Assembly: GCA_002426495.1 (NCBI GenBank)
Contig: DIQC01000002.1
Coordinates: forward strand, 11,239 to 37,793
DNA: 26,555 nt
Direction: 5' to 3'
Source: Thermacetogenium sp. UBA5472
Lineage (GTDB): Bacteria > Bacillota > DSM-12270 > Thermacetogeniales > Thermacetogeniaceae
Below are positions 23,054-26,555 of the stretch, piece by piece. Numbering within the stretch: the first letter of the stretch is position 1; each line of letters opens with the position of its first letter. The notes beneath the pieces were generated by a model that was given only the letters and a program-made list of their open reading frames with translations, was not told the DNA's origin and ran no database searches. The position numbers and the translations under genes were made by a program.

Positions 23054-25093
23054 TTAAAATGCCTGGCAGAGTTCAGTTCCGTACTCTTCGGCAACCTTCC
23101 TATGAATCCTCAACTTGTCGGCACGATACTCAATAGCTGCCAACAGCTTCTGAGCCGCCACCTGAGGATCTGTCTCCAGGATGAAGTTTCCACCAAAGAC
23201 ATCATGGGCGATACAAGTAACAACACTCCACACCAGGTTGCTGCCCTCCAATGGAGGCATCGCACCCACATGGCAGGGAATGCCGTTGGCGATCACCCAG
23301 GTACCGATAGCAACAGCCTTCTCGCTCATACCCTCAGGAGCGGTGGCCACAAACGGCACCTTCGGAACATCTACACCATATTCATTAGCCATAGCTGTCC
23401 AGAGGTTGAAGATACGGCTGTTATCAACACAAGAGCCCATATGGAAAGCTAAGGGTAGCTTATCTGGCAGTTTGTCCTTGTTAGCATCATAAAGTCTGTC
23501 AATAAATGCTTTCAGGCCAGGCCCAGCATATTCCTCTACAGCATCATAGTTCAGTAATCCCTGCTTACCTGCGGCCTGCATTACACAACCGGTACCAACC
23601 ATGAAGACATTGTTCTTAGCCATTTCTTTGATGATTGTAGTATGGCTCACCTCGTACTCAGCCTCCAGGTTGTTGCAACCTGCAAGAGCACAGACCCCGG
23701 AAATCTCACCTGCATCAATAGCATCTGTCAGTACCTTGATGGGGTTATCTGGATTGATTGCTGCGAAAAGGTCCATCAGGGCCTCCAGGCTGAAGCCAGC
23801 CATCAACTTACTCTTAACCTGCGGTACCTGTGTAGGACGTCCGGCTTCCTTACGTTCCTTAAAGGTGTCGATAGCCAGTCTTATAATGGCCTCTGCACTC
23901 TTTTTGGCTTTGGTATCTTCAAAGGAAAAGTGATAAGAACCAGGAATCTTGGAAATAGACATTGTTGTGGCAAGTTTTGTGCCGAAGCACTCACAAACAT
24001 TGCGCAATCCTGGCATAATGCACTGCACGTCAACACACATGACATCAATAGCACCTGTTGCTATGGCAAGTTCCTGAGCCATATAGCTGGTGGCGATAGG
24101 AACGCCGTTGCGCATCAGGACCTCGTTACCTGTACAGCAGATACCTGAAAGCTGGATTCCCGCAGCGCCGGCAGCCTTAGCCTCTTCTTCCATATCCTTT
24201 GCTGTGTCCACAACCATCTGGCTCAAAACCGGGTTGTGGCCATGAAGAATGATGTTTACCTTCTCCGGATCGATAACTCCCAGGTTGGCCTCACTCAACA
24301 CCGGTTTCGGAGTCCCGAATAGAATATCAGAGATATCTGTCGAGAGTTGTTCACCTGTCAGGTCAGCCAGTGAGCACTTGATTCCACCGAAAATAATGTT
24401 GACAGGATCGGCGTCCACACCAACATGGGTGCGGTGCATGACCTCAACAACTTCACGGTCGATTGCCCTCGGGAAAACATCTGTTTCTTCAAATTTTTTA
24501 ATGCGCTTCTCACAGAGAGCGGTCTTTAAAAATGTAGCGTGATCATTAGTATGACGACCAAAGTCAGCAAAGGCTTCCAAGGCAACTTCCTTGGCCAGCT
24601 CAAGATCTGTTTTGCCTTCCAGCTCCAGGCCAATCTTTTTGGCTACCCGGTGCAGTTTATCGGCATCCCTGATTTCATAATCAGGTGCTTTCCCTTCACT
24701 CATATGATAAAGAACTTCTACAATCTCACGTCCGTGGTCAGAGTGGGCAGAGGCGCCACCGGCCATCATTCTGATGGCATTACGGGCTACGATTGTGTAG
24801 TCCTTAGCTCCACAAATACCCATGCTGCCAGGGCCTTCTAAACCCTTGACCCGGCAGGGGCCTGCGAAACAGATGCGGCAGCAGATCCCCTGGTACCCAA
24901 AAGCACACTGTGGCTGCTGGGCGGACCAACGGTCAAATGCCGTAATAATATTATTCTCAGTTGTAAACTTGAGCATTTCTAATGCCGCAGGATCGTTGGT
25001 GCGATTTTTGAAATCCTTGGCATTTTTCTTCCTGTTCTTTCGTTCCACCGCTGGCTTGGAATTCTGCAGAGATGTATCAAGAAATCTCGGCAT
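23054..25093 (-). CDS. acsA: Ni-CO dehydrogenase catalytic subunit of the CODH/ACS complex
   Basis: Interconverts CO2 and CO at the Ni-Fe-S C-cluster and passes CO through a tunnel to AcsB. The 679-aa protein shows the D- and B-cluster cysteines C63, C71, C72, C75, C80 and C94 in QCAFGYQGICCRICFAGPC and GICGAKD. C-cluster segments follow: FGGIKCSL, SGICCTGNEVL, CALAGCNN, VGTGCVMQ and MGSCVDNSR. All are intact, so it should be active. The basic N-terminal extension KNRKKNAKDFKNR is as in other ACS-linked forms. ATG 25093 with GGGGG eight bases before. An 88-bp gap to cooC contains two palindromes. Confidence 0.97.
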   Translation of the reverse strand: MPRFLDTSLQNSKPAVERKNRKKNAKDFKNRTNDPAALEMLKFTTENNIITAFDRWSAQQPQCAFGYQGICCRICFAGPCRVKGLEGPGSMGICGAKDYTIVARNAIRMMAGGASAHSDHGREIVEVLYHMSEGKAPDYEIRDADKLHRVAKKIGLELEGKTDLELAKEVALEAFADFGRHTNDHATFLKTALCEKRIKKFEETDVFPRAIDREVVEVMHRTHVGVDADPVNIIFGGIKCSLADLTGEQLSTDISDILFGTPKPVLSEANLGVIDPEKVNIILHGHNPVLSQMVVDTAKDMEEEAKAAGAAGIQLSGICCTGNEVLMRNGVPIATSYMAQELAIATGAIDVMCVDVQCIMPGLRNVCECFGTKLATTMSISKIPGSYHFSFEDTKAKKSAEAIIRLAIDTFKERKEAGRPTQVPQVKSKLMAGFSLEALMDLFAAINPDNPIKVLTDAIDAGEISGVCALAGCNNLEAEYEVSHTTIIKEMAKNNVFMVGTGCVMQAAGKQGLLNYDAVEEYAGPGLKAFIDRLYDANKDKLPDKLPLAFHMGSCVDNSRIFNLWTAMANEYGVDVPKVPFVATAPEGMSEKAVAIGTWVIANGIPCHVGAMPPLEGSNLVWSVVTCIAHDVFGGNFILETDPQVAAQKLLAAIEYRADKLRIHRKVAEEYGTELCQAF

Positions 25094-25133
25094 ACATTTA
25101 ACCCCCTTTGATTAAATTTCAGTCTCCCAATTT

Positions 25134-25177
25134 AGTTCTTTCAAGAACCAAATAAAGCTTTCCATTACGGCCGTAAT
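25134..25177. promoter_or_regulatory. two palindromes between cooC and acsA
   Basis: ATTACGGCCGTAAT (25164-25177) is a perfect 14-bp palindrome and GTTCTTTCAAGAAC (25135-25148) is a second 14-bp one, in the 88-bp gap upstream of acsA. They could be operators or small hairpins. I see no convincing promoter between them and acsA. Confidence 0.45.
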
Positions 25178-25181
25178 TATC

Positions 25182-25958
25182 TTAACCTTTTTTAATTTCA
25201 CCCCCTTCATCGATAATACCATCGAATAGACTACTGACAGAATCCACCAAAACATCCTCCATACCCCGGGGATCATCCATCATTGATTTCTCCCAGAGTT
25301 CCTCATTATAATGTAGAATCCCTAAAAAATCTTCTGGCGCAAAAGATTCTGTCAAAAAACTCTTCTCCTTTTCTGTCCTGACCTTATTGCCTACCACTTT
25401 CACATTAGATATTTCCATCTCTGCTGAAAGCTTTTGTATTACCTTTACTGTGTCGACACTTACTTTCGTCGGCTCAGTGACAATAAGCATCAGGTCAACG
25501 CCTCGTGCGGTACCACGTGTTAAGTGCTCTATTCCCGCACCAAAATCTAGGATCACTACATCTTGTTTATCGAGGAGGAGAGAGTTTACAATCGCATTAA
25601 GAAAAGCATTTTCCGGACAGTAGCATGAACTGCCCGCGTTTTTATATGCGCCCATACGGAGTAATTTGATGTTGCCCATATCTATTGAATATTTATCAAG
25701 AACATCATCTACTTTAGGATTTAATACGAAAAATCCGCCTTGCGCTCCTGTCCGTTCCTTGATCAGGTCCCTCATTTCCACCAAAGGTGGCTGTGCTTTC
25801 AAGGCTTCTTCCGTTGCCCCCAGTGTTGTGCCCAGGCTTATATCAGGATCCGCATCAACTGCATATACTTTGAAACCACGCTTTGCAAAAAGATTAGCAA
25901 ATCCGGCAGCAAGAGTAGTTTTGCCAACTCCGCCCTTACCTGTGATAGCAATTTTCAA
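25182..25958 (-). CDS. cooC: CODH nickel-insertion ATPase CooC
   Basis: Nickel-binding P-loop ATPase that matures the C-cluster of CODH. The 258-aa protein has Walker A GKGGVGKTT (7-15), AVDADPDISLG (33-43) and SCYCPENAFL with the metal-binding pair C112/C114, as in well-studied CooC proteins. VILDFGAGIEHLTRGTARGVD is the Walker B/switch II region. The start is TTG 25958, which has AAGGGAG seven bases upstream. The longer reading to 26051 adds residues that are not family-like and has no ribosome site. It is the first gene of the acs block, 88 bp before acsA. Confidence 0.94.
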   Translation of the reverse strand: MKIAITGKGGVGKTTLAAGFANLFAKRGFKVYAVDADPDISLGTTLGATEEALKAQPPLVEMRDLIKERTGAQGGFFVLNPKVDDVLDKYSIDMGNIKLLRMGAYKNAGSSCYCPENAFLNAIVNSLLLDKQDVVILDFGAGIEHLTRGTARGVDLMLIVTEPTKVSVDTVKVIQKLSAEMEISNVKVVGNKVRTEKEKSFLTESFAPEDFLGILHYNEELWEKSMMDDPRGMEDVLVDSVSSLFDGIIDEGGEIKKG

Positions 25959-26194
25959 TGCAACACTCCCTTTGCTATGATAACAAATATCAATTCTGTA
26001 GTCATGATGAATCTTTTTGTTAGGCACTAAATGCAGATAGTTGGGGAACAATTTCGGAGAAAAGTGTGAATAATCCTGTATTTATTTTTATTCAATCTCT
26101 ATATAAGCTTATTCTTAGCCACTATGATATTTACCATTCATAGTTAAAGTGACATAAGATATTATACAGAACACTACATACCACAATTATTATT

Positions 26195-26223
26195 TGGTTC
26201 TACAAAGATTCGATAAATCCTCT
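26195..26223 (-). promoter_or_regulatory. second, weaker sigma-H-like pattern upstream of cooC
   Basis: AGAGGATTT (26215-26223) fits RnAGGAwww. After 11 bases follows GTAGAACCA (26195-26203), which has GAAC for GAAT. Confidence 0.35.
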
Positions 26224-26297
26224 TTCCCCTTTGAAAAAAGCATAAGCCCAATTGGATGAATTAATAAAATATAACATCTGTGACTCTATACTTAATT

Positions 26298-26326
26298 CGA
26301 TTCGCCATGGAAAACATATTTCCTGC
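26298..26326 (-). promoter_or_regulatory. sigma-H-like promoter upstream of the acs operon
   Basis: GCAGGAAAT (26318-26326), 11 bases, GGCGAATCG (26298-26306). This fits RnAGGAwww and RnnGAAT; the last two positions of the -10 element are C and G. TGGCGAA inside it also fits the Spo0A box. It lies about 340 bp upstream of the cooC start and 29 bp past the end of the upstream gene. Confidence 0.5.
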
Positions 26327-26354
26327 TAAAATGAAAACTTTTATTTGTTATTAC

Positions 26355-26555
26355 CTAATTCCTACGATCAAAGAAAATAGTGAACAAAAGTAAACCAACT
26401 AATAGAACGGCAAATATAAAAACAATTTCTGAAATATGGTAGCGAATAATAAAAGATGATGGGTTAATACACACCATCAAAGCTCCGGCAATAAGTAGGC
26501 TGGAAAAAATAATGCTGATCGCCAGGCGATTCACAGTGCTTTTCAACTGGTTGAT
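26355..26555 (-). CDS. AarF/UbiB-like protein, C-terminal end (partial)
   Basis: Only the last 66 codons are in the window; the frame stays open to the edge, so the gene starts beyond 26555. The segment VNRLAISIIFSSLLIAGALM followed by a second hydrophobic helix (EIVFIFAVLLVGLLLFTIFF) and a short charged tail resembles the two-helix membrane anchor at the C-terminus of AarF/UbiB/ABC1-type atypical kinases. The kinase part is not visible, so this rests on the anchor alone. Such proteins assist quinone synthesis or related membrane processes in other bacteria. The gene runs in the same direction as the acs operon, 396 bp before cooC, and no clear terminator follows it. Confidence 0.6.
   Translation of the reverse strand: MNQLKSTVNRLAISIIFSSLLIAGALMVCINPSSFIIRYHISEIVFIFAVLLVGLLLFTIFFDRRN

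Larger units (their letters stand above)
25959..26354 (-). other. AT-rich leader/upstream region of the acs operon
   Basis: A 396-bp stretch without a supported gene. It holds two sigma-H-like patterns (26298-26326 and 26195-26223), a TATAAT box (26161-26166) without a good -35, and a 25-codon reading frame (26200-26277) that lacks a ribosome site. No cobalamin or other riboswitch core was recognised. A long untranslated leader is possible. Confidence 0.5.

Noticed and set aside
23642..24148. 168-codon open frame on the plus strand
   Set aside because: It is antisense to the intact acsA gene, has no ribosome site and its translation is not family-like; it is a shadow of acsA codon usage.
25959..26051. 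31-residue N-terminal extension of CooC
   Set aside because: It precedes the conserved MKIAITGKGG start, has no ribosome site and is not like CooC.
26200..26277. 25-codon frame (starts MLYFINSSNWAYAF) in the acs leader
   Set aside because: No Shine-Dalgarno sequence, no recognisable peptide, and it overlaps a promoter pattern.
1..26555. CRISPR arrays, insertion sequences, rRNA genes, phage genes
   Set aside because: No regularly spaced repeats, transposase, rRNA or phage structural signature was seen on either strand.

Overview
The window looks like a chromosomal segment of a low-to-mid GC, spore-forming anaerobic Firmicute (class Clostridia, Peptococcaceae-like or a related acetogen, syntroph or acetate oxidiser). 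The evidence is a complete carbonyl branch of the Wood-Ljungdahl pathway, a T-box leader, a DnaI-type loader next to a DnaD protein, and a tiny spoVM sporulation gene. I could not fix the species. Nearly everything is on the minus strand. The exceptions are a small membrane protein gene (3568-3957), a tRNA-Arg (4881-4955) and an orphan gene (9161-9988).

Left part (1-12.2 kb): a housekeeping mosaic of short units. In order of coordinate it holds surE, folE, a TPR protein whose C-terminus is encoded by a pair of inverted repeats, fur, a TIGR04086-like membrane protein converging on a 21-codon spoVM, a DUF3786 protein, tRNA-Arg(CCG), a coiled-coil protein, a DUF2197 zinc-ribbon gene behind hisC, the helicase-loader/dnaD pair, the orphan, and an aminotransferase with its own sigma-A promoter and T-box leader. 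The T-box specifier reads as GCC (alanine). A 200-aa protein of unknown function lies upstream of it. Bases 1-77 show no gene I can support.

Right part (12.2-26.0 kb): one co-directional block that reads cooC, acsA (CODH), acsB (acetyl-CoA synthase), acsC, a second CooC-like ATPase, acsD and acsE. After a large stem-loop it continues with an HdrA-like/ferredoxin/MvhD fusion, metV, metF and a short HdrA-like flavoprotein, and it ends at a strong terminator at 12203-12236. MetFV makes methyl-THF, AcsE moves the methyl group to the AcsCD corrinoid protein, and AcsAB joins methyl, CO and CoA into acetyl-CoA, or the reverse. The two CooC ATPases probably serve nickel loading. The two HdrA-like proteins probably supply or remove electrons at MetFV, but no HdrB or HdrC is present. 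The window ends inside the 3' part of an AarF/UbiB-like gene.

Regulation: several upstream regions carry a sigma-H type promoter pattern (RnAGGAwww, 11-12 bases, RnnGAAtww). The clearest are in front of folE, the TPR gene and the acs operon, with a weaker one in front of hisC. If real, this would tie carbon metabolism to the transition or sporulation phase. The most interesting items are the alanine T-box aminotransferase, the Qmo/Hdr-like pair attached to metFV, the sigma-H-like promoters, the 24-bp hairpin after acsE and the unlisted spoVM.
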